DNA of 39,020 bases, taken from contig QHYR01000084.1 in assembly GCA_003223315.1 (NCBI GenBank), positions 1 through 39,020 of the forward strand, read 5' to 3'. The notes under the pieces were generated by a model. That model was given only the letters and a program-made list of their open reading frames with translations. It ran no database searches and had not been told where the DNA came from. The DNA is from Acidobacteriota bacterium. Its GTDB lineage: Bacteria > Acidobacteriota > Terriglobia > Acidiferrales > UBA7541. Made by a program: the position numbers and the translations under genes. Shown here one piece after another: positions 16,608-24,688 of the stretch (its first letter is position 1; each line of letters starts with the position of its first letter).

Positions 16608-17444
16608 ATGAGCCACATCTGCGTCACCTGCGGAACACAATATCCAACGGCAAATGACCCTCCCGCAGAGTGCCCCATCTGCAAGGACGAGCGCCAATAC
16701 ATCGGACCCGGGGGACAGGAGTGGATCACTCTGGAAGCCTTACAGAAATCGCATCGCAATGTGTTCTTTCAAGAAGGCGAGGGTATTTGGGGAATTCACA
16801 CCGAACCGGAGTTTGGCATTGGACAGCGGGCCCTCCTGCTGCAAACGCGAAATGGGGGAGTCCTGTGGGACTGCATCAGTTTGCTTGATGCGAGCACGAT
16901 CGAGCTTGTGAAGGCGCTCGGCGGTTTGTTCGCCATCGCGATTTCCCACCCGCATTATTACGCCAGCATGGTGGAATGGAGCCGCGCCTTCGGCGGCATC
17001 CCGATTTATTTGCACGAAGCGGACCGCGAACACGTGCAATATCCGGATTCTGCAATTGTGTTCTGGAAGGGCGAGACGCATCGCCTGAACGACGACCTCA
17101 CACTCATCCGCGTTGGGGGCCATTTCAGCGGATTTCAGGTGCTGCACTGGGCCTCTGGCGAAAAGGGAAGTGGTGCGCTGTTGACGGGCGACATGCCGCA
17201 GGTCTGCCCGGATCGCAGGTACGTTAGTTTCATGTACAGCTATCCGAACTTGATCCCTGTGGATGGCGCAACTGTCCGCGACATCGTCAGCAAACTCGAG
17301 CCCTATAACTATTCAAGGCTGTATGGTGCCTGGCCCAAGTTTGTTGTCTCGGGCGATCCGAAAACCGCTTTAAGGCGTTCGGCTGAGCGCTATCTGCGCG
17401 CCATCGGCGGTCTCAGCGACCGCAAGACTCAAACCTCACGGTGA
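16608..17444 (+). CDS. MBL-fold-like protein with N-terminal Zn-ribbon and degenerate metal motif
   Basis: 278 residues from the ATG at 16608. The N-terminus has two CxxC knuckles (C5, C8 and C22, C25), like a rubredoxin or zinc ribbon. The rest has a metallo-beta-lactamase-like layout: ISHPHYYASMVEW at 112-124 stands where HxHxDH is expected, keeping H114 and H116 but lacking Asp-His; then GGHFSGFQ (H172) and LLTGDMPQV (D195). It may therefore bind one metal or use different ligands. Function unknown; related proteins are usually annotated only as MBL-fold hydrolases. It is transcribed alone, downstream of a nested inverted repeat. Confidence 0.78.
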   Translation: MSHICVTCGTQYPTANDPPAECPICKDERQYIGPGGQEWITLEALQKSHRNVFFQEGEGIWGIHTEPEFGIGQRALLLQTRNGGVLWDCISLLDASTIELVKALGGLFAIAISHPHYYASMVEWSRAFGGIPIYLHEADREHVQYPDSAIVFWKGETHRLNDDLTLIRVGGHFSGFQVLHWASGEKGSGALLTGDMPQVCPDRRYVSFMYSYPNLIPVDGATVRDIVSKLEPYNYSRLYGAWPKFVVSGDPKTALRRSAERYLRAIGGLSDRKTQTSR

Positions 17445-17481
17445 CATGACTGTCGGGCATTTCTCGGCCCCAATTTGGACC

Positions 17482-17496
17482 TAGGCCTCGCGCCTA
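17482..17496. terminator. Weak hairpin between convergent genes
   Basis: TAGGC and GCCTA arms around loop CTCGC. There is no proper T-run, so this is only a possible stop between the MBL gene and the exported protein on the other strand. Confidence 0.2.
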
Positions 17497-17693
17497 ATCC
17501 TTTCGCAATCAATCGAGGATGTACAGGCGAATCAGGGATTGCGTTATCACACACGCTGAGAATTTGCGCTCACGTCGCCTTTCGACCTGTGACGCGCACC
17601 CAATCTACCGCGTCTTAATGTTGTTTCACTGGTCTCTAGCCAACGAGGTCGGACCGCAGCTGAGCGCACTGATGCATTAGGCTCATCAGCCTC

Positions 17694-18605
17694 TCACTTA
17701 CCCTTGGCCTTCGCATCGTGTTCCGTGATCCTCTTATATTCCTCTGGCTCCTGGTTCAGCGTACAGAAGACTTCTCCCCACTCGTCGTTGGGACTCTGCG
17801 CCAGCGACCAGCGACGAGGCGCCGATTTCCAAGGCTTCGCCAGCACTACAGGGTCGTCAATAGTGACTTGGTAGATGAGGTAGTTCTTCGAGGGACGACT
17901 GAAGCGCTCGACCACATGCTCCTGATCACTCGGAAACCATCCACTGCCGTCTACGCCCGTGATAACCCTGAGCCGCTCATCGATAGCGATAACGTCCACG
18001 ATCAGCGTGTCTCCCTCCCAATGAGCAGCCGAGTCGCCGTTGAACGTGGGATCCGGATCTTTGGGATGCGCACGCCCGTTGGTGTATATCATGCGAACGT
18101 CGAGGGGGTATTCATCCAGCATTACCAACCTGCCCGGGCTTTGAATCAGCTCCATGGGAGCGTGTTGGCTGATTTGCTCTAGCGTCGTGCTGGGAGTACC
18201 GGCCTGATCACATATCCCGTAAGGGAGCCGCCTCGTGTATTTCGCGGGCAGACCAGGCTTGAAGGAAGGCGGTTCCTCCGGCATCGCCTTGGCATCGAAT
18301 TGCCGGAATACAACTGGGTCGACCGGGTAAGCAACCTGCAGCATTCTTCCAGCGCCGTTTGGATACCAACGTCCAGACAGATCCGGATGCCCATCCGCCG
18401 TGCGGGGCGCCGGTCCGCCGGGCGGCAATTCATGCACCTGGTCAAAGCCGCCGGCCACCGGCCCGGGAACTTTTCCTCCTGTTCGAGGCAAGTTCTGAGC
18501 AAAAGCGAGCGTGAAGATCATGCACAAAGCCGCCAGTACGACTCCAGCAGTTCCAACGCAATAGCGGAACCGTCGCTTCATTCCTCTCATCTCCAATTTC
18601 TCCAT
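17694..18605 (-). CDS. Exported protein of unknown function, paralogue B (PRTADGHPDLSG family)
   Basis: 303 residues. Three in-frame ATGs (18605, 18590, 18581) are possible starts; GGAG boxes suit the last two best. The signal peptide is hydrophobic up to LAFAQ. The body repeats the blocks of paralogue A: PRTADGHPDLSGRW, AHPKDPDPTFNGD, HWEGDTLIVDVIAIDER, SDQEHVVERFSRPS and VLAKPWKSAPRRWSL. Differences from paralogue A include an insertion around GVDGSG and a longer linker after the signal peptide. It lies downstream of the DUF6152-like gene copy B with a 68-bp gap rather than an overlap. Function unknown. Confidence 0.75.
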   Translation of the reverse strand: MEKLEMRGMKRRFRYCVGTAGVVLAALCMIFTLAFAQNLPRTGGKVPGPVAGGFDQVHELPPGGPAPRTADGHPDLSGRWYPNGAGRMLQVAYPVDPVVFRQFDAKAMPEEPPSFKPGLPAKYTRRLPYGICDQAGTPSTTLEQISQHAPMELIQSPGRLVMLDEYPLDVRMIYTNGRAHPKDPDPTFNGDSAAHWEGDTLIVDVIAIDERLRVITGVDGSGWFPSDQEHVVERFSRPSKNYLIYQVTIDDPVVLAKPWKSAPRRWSLAQSPNDEWGEVFCTLNQEPEEYKRITEHDAKAKGK

Positions 18606-18673
18606 TTTTCAGGCTCGACGACAAATGCTCACGTAATGCTTCGGAGGGGGCCCATTGTGCAGTTCCTGAAAAT

Positions 18674-19105
18674 TCAGAAATGAAGTTGCTCGGGCGTCAA
18701 ACCTTCCACATTCTGCCCAACGATACGCAATATGCCATCCGCTAGCTTGAGGAATTCCGCCGTGCCTCTGTACTGTGTACCGCCAGCCTTGGTCGGACAG
18801 GTCCTCGCCGCGATGGGCTTACCTATATTATTAAGGAAATCCTCTCTCGTGGTGCCGGACCTTTTCATACCGAGCGGGGTGATCGTTTCCAGGCTCCACG
18901 AAACCGTCTTGCCGTTGGCATCCTTCACGTCCATGTGAACATACGCGTGCGGATTCTCCCAGTCGATACCCGTGAGGGTACCCTTCAGATCCATGCACTT
19001 ATCTTTGTCGAACTCCACACCGAATCCGTGGTGCGCAAACGCGGGAACCGCCGCGCCGAGCAGAGCAAAAACCGCGATCAAAACACCGGCAAGTTTAACT
19101 CGCAT
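18674..19105 (-). CDS. DUF6152-like exported protein, copy B
   Basis: 143 residues from the ATG at 19105, chosen because GAGGAGA lies 7 bases upstream; the frame is open to 19153. The signal peptide MRVKLAGVLIAVFALLG ends before AHHGFGVEFD. Then GTLTGIDWENPHAYVHMDVKD matches the core of copy A almost residue for residue, and a cysteine pair (KDKCMD, ARTCPT) is kept. It is the first gene of cassette B with the exported protein at 17694-18605. Unlike copy A its leader is not related to the sodC leader. Function unknown. Confidence 0.78.
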   Translation of the reverse strand: MRVKLAGVLIAVFALLGAAVPAFAHHGFGVEFDKDKCMDLKGTLTGIDWENPHAYVHMDVKDANGKTVSWSLETITPLGMKRSGTTREDFLNNIGKPIAARTCPTKAGGTQYRGTAEFLKLADGILRIVGQNVEGLTPEQLHF

Positions 19106-19325
19106 CGAGATGTCTCCTCGGATCGACGGACCTGGAAACGGATTTAGGCTCAACCGATCTAATAATATGCCTGCTTGCCCAAGCTAATACGCTAGTTGCA
19201 TTCTCCATGTCAAGTTCTGTTGATCGCAATCGCACACGGCCAGAAAGTGCTGCGGACGGAAAGGCCTCGTCGGTTACGCAATCAGGATGTGCTCATCGGA
19301 TTTCTCCTCCAGTCCAGCCTCCTAG

Positions 19326-19459
19326 AACGGCACCTCCATAGGCCTCGATCCGGAAGTCGCGCAGTTCGGCTGTTCCTGCACCACGCCGGACGTAGCCAAT
19401 CCCGTGGTGGGCTCGGGTGGTCCGCGGCATATCCAGTTCGCGTGAAATTGATCTACTGA
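19326..19459 (+). pseudogene. C-terminal remnant of a TonB-dependent receptor
   Basis: Reading from 19326 gives a phrase including PEVAQFGC, TTPDVANPVVGSGG and RHIQFA. This is the typical end of Oar-like acidobacterial receptors (…R-x-IQFALKLIY-stop). After IQFA one base is missing (GCG TG AAA), and in the next frame KLIY and TGA follow at 19445-19459. An in-frame TAG at 19323 closes the frame upstream. So a receptor gene once ended here; the rest has been deleted or eroded. The intact receptor at 24689-27955 ends in a comparable REIQFGLKFIY. Confidence 0.65.
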
Positions 19460-19564
19460 GGATAGGGGGGCGAGCCGAAAGGGATTCTTCGGCCGATGGG
19501 ATCGGCCTTCCGAATGATACGATCATGCGGCCTAAACTGAGTCGCTATATCTCTGTGATTCGCC

Positions 19565-19594
19565 TTGACACCGCTAGAGAGCGGAGCGTATAAG
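19565..19594 (+). promoter_or_regulatory. Strong predicted promoter of the Mo hydroxylase operon with spacer dyad
   Basis: TTGACA at 19565-19570, 18-base spacer, TATAAG at 19589-19594. The spacer contains the inverted repeat CCGCT-AGAG-AGCGG (19571-19584). A dyad between -35 and -10 is the layout of MerR-type operators, though those usually have 19-20 base spacers. A repressor site is equally possible. Confidence 0.6.
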
Positions 19595-19798
19595 TTGGCC
19601 ATCAGAATACGTTGGAAGCCGACAACAGATGTGTGGCCTTCCGGACGATAAAGACTTCACGCGTGTCCTGCTGATGCCTGTAGGGCGAGCTTCCGGAGTT
19701 CGCCTTCTATGTATCTCAAACACAAACCGGACCGTCTCGCCCTGTGCCGATCAAGTTGTGATTCACAATCGCCGCGACCGCTGTAGGGAGGTTTGAAG

Positions 19799-20428
19799 AT
19801 GGAATATTCTCGCAGAAATTTCATTAAAGCTGCGGGTGTGGGTGCCGTCGCTGTGACGACCACGGTTAGCGCCGTGGTCTCGGGAGCCGAAGTGGCTGCC
19901 GCTGCTCCCAAGCCTTCTCCTCTGGCGATTCCGGACGCCATGAACCGGGAGACCAACACATTCAATATCAACGGCAAGAACTATCGAGCGGAATACGAAG
20001 CTCGAACGACACTGTGGGAAGTGATTGCCGTGAAGCTGGGCCTGACGGGGACGAATCGGAGCTGTAATCGGGCAAGCTGCGGCGCGTGCAGCGTCCTGAT
20101 TGACGGCAGACCGTTTTATTCCTGCCATACGCTGGCCATGGAAGCGGTGGGCAAGAAGATCTTCACAGTGGAGGGTTTGGGCGATGAGAAGAATCTGCAT
20201 CCCTTGCAGCGCGTAGCGCACCTGTACTCGGCGGCGGAGTGCGGATTCTGCACACCGGGTTGGGAGGTAACGGCAAAGGCCCTGCTGGACAAGAATCCCA
20301 ATCCGACAGTCGAGCAAGTGAAGGCGGCTTTATCGGGACATATTTGCCGCTGCGCGGCTTATGCAGCCATCGTGCGTACCGTCATCGATACGGGCAAGGT
20401 ATTGCGAGGGGAGGCGGAAATCGCATGA
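19799..20428 (+). CDS. Tat-exported 2Fe-2S subunit of a molybdenum hydroxylase (PaoA/YagT-like)
   Basis: 209 residues from the ATG at 19799, with GGGAGG 8 bases upstream; the in-frame TTG at 19793 is less likely. The N-terminus is a twin-arginine signal (SRRNFIKAAG, hydrophobic up to about 30). A plant-ferredoxin-type cluster is formed by C89, C94, C97 and C109; the second cluster by C148 and C151 (CGFCTPG) and C183 and C185 (CRC). The usual CRCTGY reads CRCAAY. It passes electrons from the Mo site to FAD. The export signal sits only on this subunit, as in E. coli PaoA, where the assembled complex is carried to the periplasm. It overlaps the next gene by ATGA. Confidence 0.92.
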   Translation: MEYSRRNFIKAAGVGAVAVTTTVSAVVSGAEVAAAAPKPSPLAIPDAMNRETNTFNINGKNYRAEYEARTTLWEVIAVKLGLTGTNRSCNRASCGACSVLIDGRPFYSCHTLAMEAVGKKIFTVEGLGDEKNLHPLQRVAHLYSAAECGFCTPGWEVTAKALLDKNPNPTVEQVKAALSGHICRCAAYAAIVRTVIDTGKVLRGEAEIA

Positions 20429-22968
20429 GTTCAGAACCACAGCATCCCCAGAAGCCGAAGGAAAAGCTCGAATCCAAGCCTGAATTGTGTGTCATCGTCA
20501 ATCAACCCATGGTGCGGAACTACTCCACCGGCGGCGGACATGGGCCGGAAGGCACGCTGGTGGAAGGCGATCAGAAGTTTGTTACGCGAAAGTGGCAGGG
20601 CTACCCTCCCCAAAATCTCAATCTGATCGGGAAACCGCATCCCCCCATGCCGGAAGTGGGGATACCGCGGCTTACCGGCAAAGCGGAATACGCCACTCGC
20701 GTTAATTTGCCGAATATGCTTTGGGTCGAGCTGCTTACCAATCCTCATCCTCGCGCCCGGGTAAAGACGATGGATGTTTCCAAGGCGGAGAAGATGCCGG
20801 GTGTGGCGCACATATTGACGGCCCAGAACGCGCCGAAGACGTATCCGTTTCCAGACGAGCTTTTCTTTCAGGGCGAAGTCGTAGCCATTGTTGCCGCGGA
20901 GACCGAGGATCTTGCCGAGGATGCCGTCGCGGCTATTCAGGCGGAATATGAAGTTCTTCCGTTCGCTTCCAATCTCGAACAGGCCGCGGCGGCGAATGCG
21001 CCAGACCTAACGATTACGGCTGGTGGCAGGAAAAGGCCCGGCGTCGTGAAGACGCTGAACGAATGGGGCGACGTCGATAAAGCATTTGCAGAAGCGAATA
21101 TCGTTAGGGAATTTAGCTATTCCTTTGCCGGGGCGATCCCCGTTCCCATGCAGCCCAACGGTTGCGTAGCCAAGTGGGACGGCGACAAGCTGACGATTTG
21201 GGGAATGGGACAGTCGATTTATAATTCCCGAAACAATACCGCCAAAAGGTTGGGAATCTCGCCGGAGAATATTCGATTCATCAACAAATGGAACGGCGGG
21301 AGCTTCGGAGGAGCGCTGCCTACCGGCGATAAGTTTTATGCCTGGATCGCGCACATCTCCAAAGTGACCGGCCGTCCCGCCAAGTTAATGCTACCCAAAA
21401 ATCAGGAACTCGCGTTCCTGCAAATAAAACCGCAGACGTTCAGCAAATTCAAGGTGGGTGCTACCAAAGACGGAAAGATAACGGCGTGCCAGCGTGAGTT
21501 CCACGTCAGTATGGGCGCGAATCAGGGAGGGATACAAGAAGGAGGAGGCGGCCGGTCCGAGCTGTACCTCCACGTCGTTCCCAATTGGAGGGAGATCGGC
21601 GTCCTCTATCGGACCAATGCCATAGTCATGGGCTCCTCGCGGAGCAATTTCCAGCAGGAGTTCAAGTGGGCCTGGGAACAGATGATGGACGAAATGGCGG
21701 AAGCAGTCGGCATGGACCCGGTTAAGTTCCGGTTGCTGAATGTGCAGAAACCGGGGACAAAGGTGGCCCTCAAACAGGGAGGTCCGACGATCGTTCCCAT
21801 GCCTGAGACTGAGAACGGGGAACTTCACTACGATAGTTATGCTTCGGTCGAAGTGCTGGAGGAAGGAGCGAAAGCGATCGGGTGGGAGAAGAGGAATCCT
21901 GTGGCCGGCGGAAACCCTGGAAGGTTCAAGCGAGGATTCGGCGTCGCGATGTCTCAGCACCACGCCGGACGGGTGGGTTACCAGGAAGGCGAGGCAGGCT
22001 ACGATTGGGTCCTGGCCAGGAACAAGGCACAAGGCAATGTTACTCCGGGCGGCGAGGGCGACATCTTCAATGCGGAACTGGAGCTGGATGCAGAGGGCAA
22101 TGTGGTTATGTACTTCGCCCAGCCGGACAGTGGCACGAACCACGGCACCGCGATGGCTATCCAGGTAGGGGAGATTTTGGGATTCGCGACTTTGGATCAC
22201 ATCCGGCTGATCTGGGGCGACTCGGACCTGGCACCCTCAGCTCCACCCTGGCATAGCGGCCTAACCACTCAGTTGCAAGGTGGGGCGCTCTGCAATGCCG
22301 CCGACAAGATGCGAAAGGACCTCCTCAGCCGGGCGAGCAGTGTTCTCAAAGTGGATGCGGCGAAACTACAAATACGGGACGGCGTGATCTCCTCGCCAGA
22401 GGATCCAAGAAAAAGGATCACGTTCGCAGAACTGGTCAAAGCCAACAAGAGCCCCATACGCCAAGTGGGCCGGTGCCTGCATCCGGGATCCATCGGCAGA
22501 GCGATGAACCGTGGGATCGGGACCTGTTTTGCGGAGGTGGAGGTGGACACCTGGACAGGCGACTGGCGCTACGTCAGGGTGGCGTATTGCCAAGATGCAG
22601 GCAACGTCATGAATCCGCTTTTGGCTAACGCTGATCAGCACGGATCGTTGGTCCAGAGCACCGGGATGGCGACCGATGGCATTCCGTGGGATCGCGAGTT
22701 TCCGGGCACGTTTCATTACAGCGTCGGTTACTTGTCCTACCGGCTCCCTACCATAATGGAACCACCGGAACAGACCAATGTATTTATTAATAGTCTAGAA
22801 CCGCGCTGGTTTTTTGGATCGAAAGGTTTCGCGGAAACGGCCATCGGGGCCGCTCCCAGTGCACTGGCAAACGCCATCTATAACGCCTGCGGGGTAAGAA
22901 TCCGAGAGCATCCGATCACGAAGGACAAAATACTGGCGGGCTTGAGAGCCAAGGGAGAAATCGTATGA
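20425..22968 (+). CDS. Molybdopterin-binding subunit of a xanthine-oxidase-family enzyme
   Basis: 847 residues from the ATG at 20425; the frame extends upstream but the ATGA overlap with the 2Fe-2S gene fixes the start. The first 70 residues are a family-atypical Pro/Lys-rich extension. The a/b hammerhead domain starts near GKAEYATRV, and FFQGEVVAIVAA is typical. NGGSFGG supplies the first Moco contact, and RSNFQQEFKWAWEQMMDEMA the second. Near the C-terminus GSKGFAETAIGAAPSALANAI contains the expected catalytic Glu (about residue 804). No signal peptide is present. The family hydroxylates or oxidises aldehydes, purines or N-heterocycles; the substrate here is unknown. It overlaps the FAD subunit gene by ATGA. 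Confidence 0.92.
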   Translation: MSSEPQHPQKPKEKLESKPELCVIVNQPMVRNYSTGGGHGPEGTLVEGDQKFVTRKWQGYPPQNLNLIGKPHPPMPEVGIPRLTGKAEYATRVNLPNMLWVELLTNPHPRARVKTMDVSKAEKMPGVAHILTAQNAPKTYPFPDELFFQGEVVAIVAAETEDLAEDAVAAIQAEYEVLPFASNLEQAAAANAPDLTITAGGRKRPGVVKTLNEWGDVDKAFAEANIVREFSYSFAGAIPVPMQPNGCVAKWDGDKLTIWGMGQSIYNSRNNTAKRLGISPENIRFINKWNGGSFGGALPTGDKFYAWIAHISKVTGRPAKLMLPKNQELAFLQIKPQTFSKFKVGATKDGKITACQREFHVSMGANQGGIQEGGGGRSELYLHVVPNWREIGVLYRTNAIVMGSSRSNFQQEFKWAWEQMMDEMAEAVGMDPVKFRLLNVQKPGTKVALKQGGPTIVPMPETENGELHYDSYASVEVLEEGAKAIGWEKRNPVAGGNPGRFKRGFGVAMSQHHAGRVGYQEGEAGYDWVLARNKAQGNVTPGGEGDIFNAELELDAEGNVVMYFAQPDSGTNHGTAMAIQVGEILGFATLDHIRLIWGDSDLAPSAPPWHSGLTTQLQGGALCNAADKMRKDLLSRASSVLKVDAAKLQIRDGVISSPEDPRKRITFAELVKANKSPIRQVGRCLHPGSIGRAMNRGIGTCFAEVEVDTWTGDWRYVRVAYCQDAGNVMNPLLANADQHGSLVQSTGMATDGIPWDREFPGTFHYSVGYLSYRLPTIMEPPEQTNVFINSLEPRWFFGSKGFAETAIGAAPSALANAIYNACGVRIREHPITKDKILAGLRAKGEIV

Positions 22969-23957
22969 AACCGATATCCGTCTACCGACCCTCAAGCGTC
23001 GAGGAAGCCATTCAAATCCTGTCACTCCATGGAACGCAAGCCGGTGTCTATGCTGGCGGAACCGACCTTCTGATTCAGTTGAAGAATAGAATCGAAGCGG
23101 CACCGACATTTTTGGTGGACATCAAGAAGATCGACGGCCTGCGCTACATCAAAGAAGATGGGCAAGGCGGAGTACAGATCGGCGCCTTGACCAAATTGGC
23201 GGAGCTGGCGGAATCGGATTTACTGGCGAAGAGATACCCGATGCTGGTGGACGCGGTCCAGCATATCTCTTCGCCCGAACTGCGAAATGCCTCCACCATT
23301 GGTGGAGACATGTTGCAGCAGGTGTGGTGCCAATATCTGCGAGGCGGTTATTCCTGCTATCGCAATGGCGGATACATCTGCTATGGGGCGATTGGGGACA
23401 ATAGCTATTACCATTCGGCCATGGGCGGGCGACTTTGCTATGCGGTGTATCCGGGAGACATTGCCACGGCACTCATTCCGCACGACGCCAAAGTGAAGGT
23501 AGCCACCCCCTTCGGAATGAAAGAGCTGACCATCGAGCAGCTCGTGCCGGGGGACATGATGGTGGACGGGAGACTGCAATCGCATGTGCTCCGCTTCAAC
23601 GAGATTCTGACCGAAGTAACGATTCCAGCGCCAAAGGCGGGGTTCAAGGCTTCGTTCGAGAAGCTGCGGCCGCGAGGGGTTTGGGATTTCGCCATGGCCT
23701 CGCTGGCGATGGGATTACAACTGCAGGCCAATACGATCGAGGATGCGCGGGTGGTGTTCGGCGGGATCGCCGGCAAGCCTTGGCGGGAAACCGCCGTGGA
23801 GAACTTCCTCAAAGGCAAGACGCTCAGTACGGATTTGACGCGTCAGGCACTTGCGATGGCGCTGACGAATGCGGCGCCTCTGAAATACAACGCGACGAAG
23901 ATCGATATGGCGAAAGGGCTGCTCGCCTCCGGCATCGCCAAGCTGGCTGCTGTTTAG
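22965..23957 (+). CDS. FAD-binding subunit with four-Cys insertion (PaoB/YagS-like)
   Basis: 330 residues. FAD-binding motifs AGGTDLL (30-36) and NASTIGGDM (108-116) mark the CO-dehydrogenase-flavoprotein fold. Between them and the C-terminal domain four cysteines, C122, C131, C139 and C158, occur in a Tyr/Gly-rich loop (CQYLRGGYSC, GGYICYGA, GGRLCYA). This pattern matches the extra 4Fe-4S cluster loop known from E. coli PaoB and 4-hydroxybenzoyl-CoA reductase beta subunits. It carries electrons from the Fe-S subunit through FAD to an acceptor. It overlaps the large-subunit gene by 4 bp. No signal peptide; periplasmic location would depend on the Tat signal of the small subunit. Confidence 0.93.
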   Translation: MKPISVYRPSSVEEAIQILSLHGTQAGVYAGGTDLLIQLKNRIEAAPTFLVDIKKIDGLRYIKEDGQGGVQIGALTKLAELAESDLLAKRYPMLVDAVQHISSPELRNASTIGGDMLQQVWCQYLRGGYSCYRNGGYICYGAIGDNSYYHSAMGGRLCYAVYPGDIATALIPHDAKVKVATPFGMKELTIEQLVPGDMMVDGRLQSHVLRFNEILTEVTIPAPKAGFKASFEKLRPRGVWDFAMASLAMGLQLQANTIEDARVVFGGIAGKPWRETAVENFLKGKTLSTDLTRQALAMALTNAAPLKYNATKIDMAKGLLASGIAKLAAV

Positions 23958-23985
23958 GATTTTTTGAGCACCTGGTCGCAACCGC

Positions 23986-24636
23986 TTACCGAGGGCGCGA
24001 TTTTGCGCTTTCCGCTGCCAGCCGGATCGCATCAGGCAGTTCGCGCAACGAGACAATTCCGCCGGTCGGCGCGTATAAAGCCAATCGCCTGCCCTGCTCA
24101 TAATCATTGATCATGAGAATGGAGTTGGTGCCGAGCTCCCGGGCCACGCTCAGGCTCTCGATCGTATCCACCAGAGTAATTACATGTTCCGGCTGAAGTG
24201 ATGCGCTTTCCATAGCCTTCGCAAGAGGCGCCGCTTTGACGCCGCCGGCACTGTCTCGATTCCAAACCGCAGAGAATAAGTCCTGTACTGCAAATCTTTC
24301 CAGGAAGCGGCGGATGGCGGCCCCGGAAAGGGATGACGCGATGAGCAATCGGATGCACATCTTCTTCAATTCAGAAAGCGCCGGCGCCACGTCTTCATAA
24401 AGCTCAACCTGTTCAACGGCCTGAACCTCCAGTTGTTCGGCAATCTCTCTGTCCGGTGGATTGAGTTTGCCGCCCGCTTTCTCGATCAGTGCCAGAACTT
24501 GCCAATACGCTTCACTTCCGGACGAGTTGATGGATGTCTTATCGAATAAACGAGCCGCGATCTGGTCGAATTCCAAGGCAGGGAATTCGGCGAGACATCC
24601 GACAGGTTCGAATAAAACAGCGTGGATGGTCTGCAT
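23986..24636 (-). CDS. HAD-like protein with altered catalytic residues
   Basis: 216 residues from the ATG at 24636, with AGGGA about 8 bases upstream; a GTG at 24654 is also in frame. The HAD fold is recognisable: motif I region AVLFEPVGCLAE (6-17), motif II LLIASSLSGA, a Lys in GGVKAAPLAKAM and the motif IV region ITLVDTIESLSVARELG. However, motif I DxD reads E10-P-V12, so both aspartates are replaced, and motif IV has VD instead of GD or DD. Phosphatase activity is therefore doubtful. It may be a regulatory or structural HAD protein. It is convergent with the Mo hydroxylase operon and lies just upstream of the receptor gene on the same strand. Confidence 0.75.
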   Translation of the reverse strand: MQTIHAVLFEPVGCLAEFPALEFDQIAARLFDKTSINSSGSEAYWQVLALIEKAGGKLNPPDREIAEQLEVQAVEQVELYEDVAPALSELKKMCIRLLIASSLSGAAIRRFLERFAVQDLFSAVWNRDSAGGVKAAPLAKAMESASLQPEHVITLVDTIESLSVARELGTNSILMINDYEQGRRLALYAPTGGIVSLRELPDAIRLAAESAKSRPR

Positions 24637-24688
24637 GGTCAAGTCCCTACACACAGCACAACTCGCGGGAAGGCAGGCATACGCCCGC

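Larger units (their letters stand above)
19106..19798. other. Intergenic region upstream of the Mo hydroxylase operon
   Basis: About 690 bp between divergent genes. It contains the decayed TonB-receptor tail (19326-19459) and the operon promoter (19565-19594). The 200 bases between that promoter and the first gene form a long leader in which I see no known riboswitch. Confidence 0.5.

Noticed and set aside
21391-22200. 269-codon open frame on the minus strand
   Set aside because: Antisense to the Mo hydroxylase large subunit, which is well supported.
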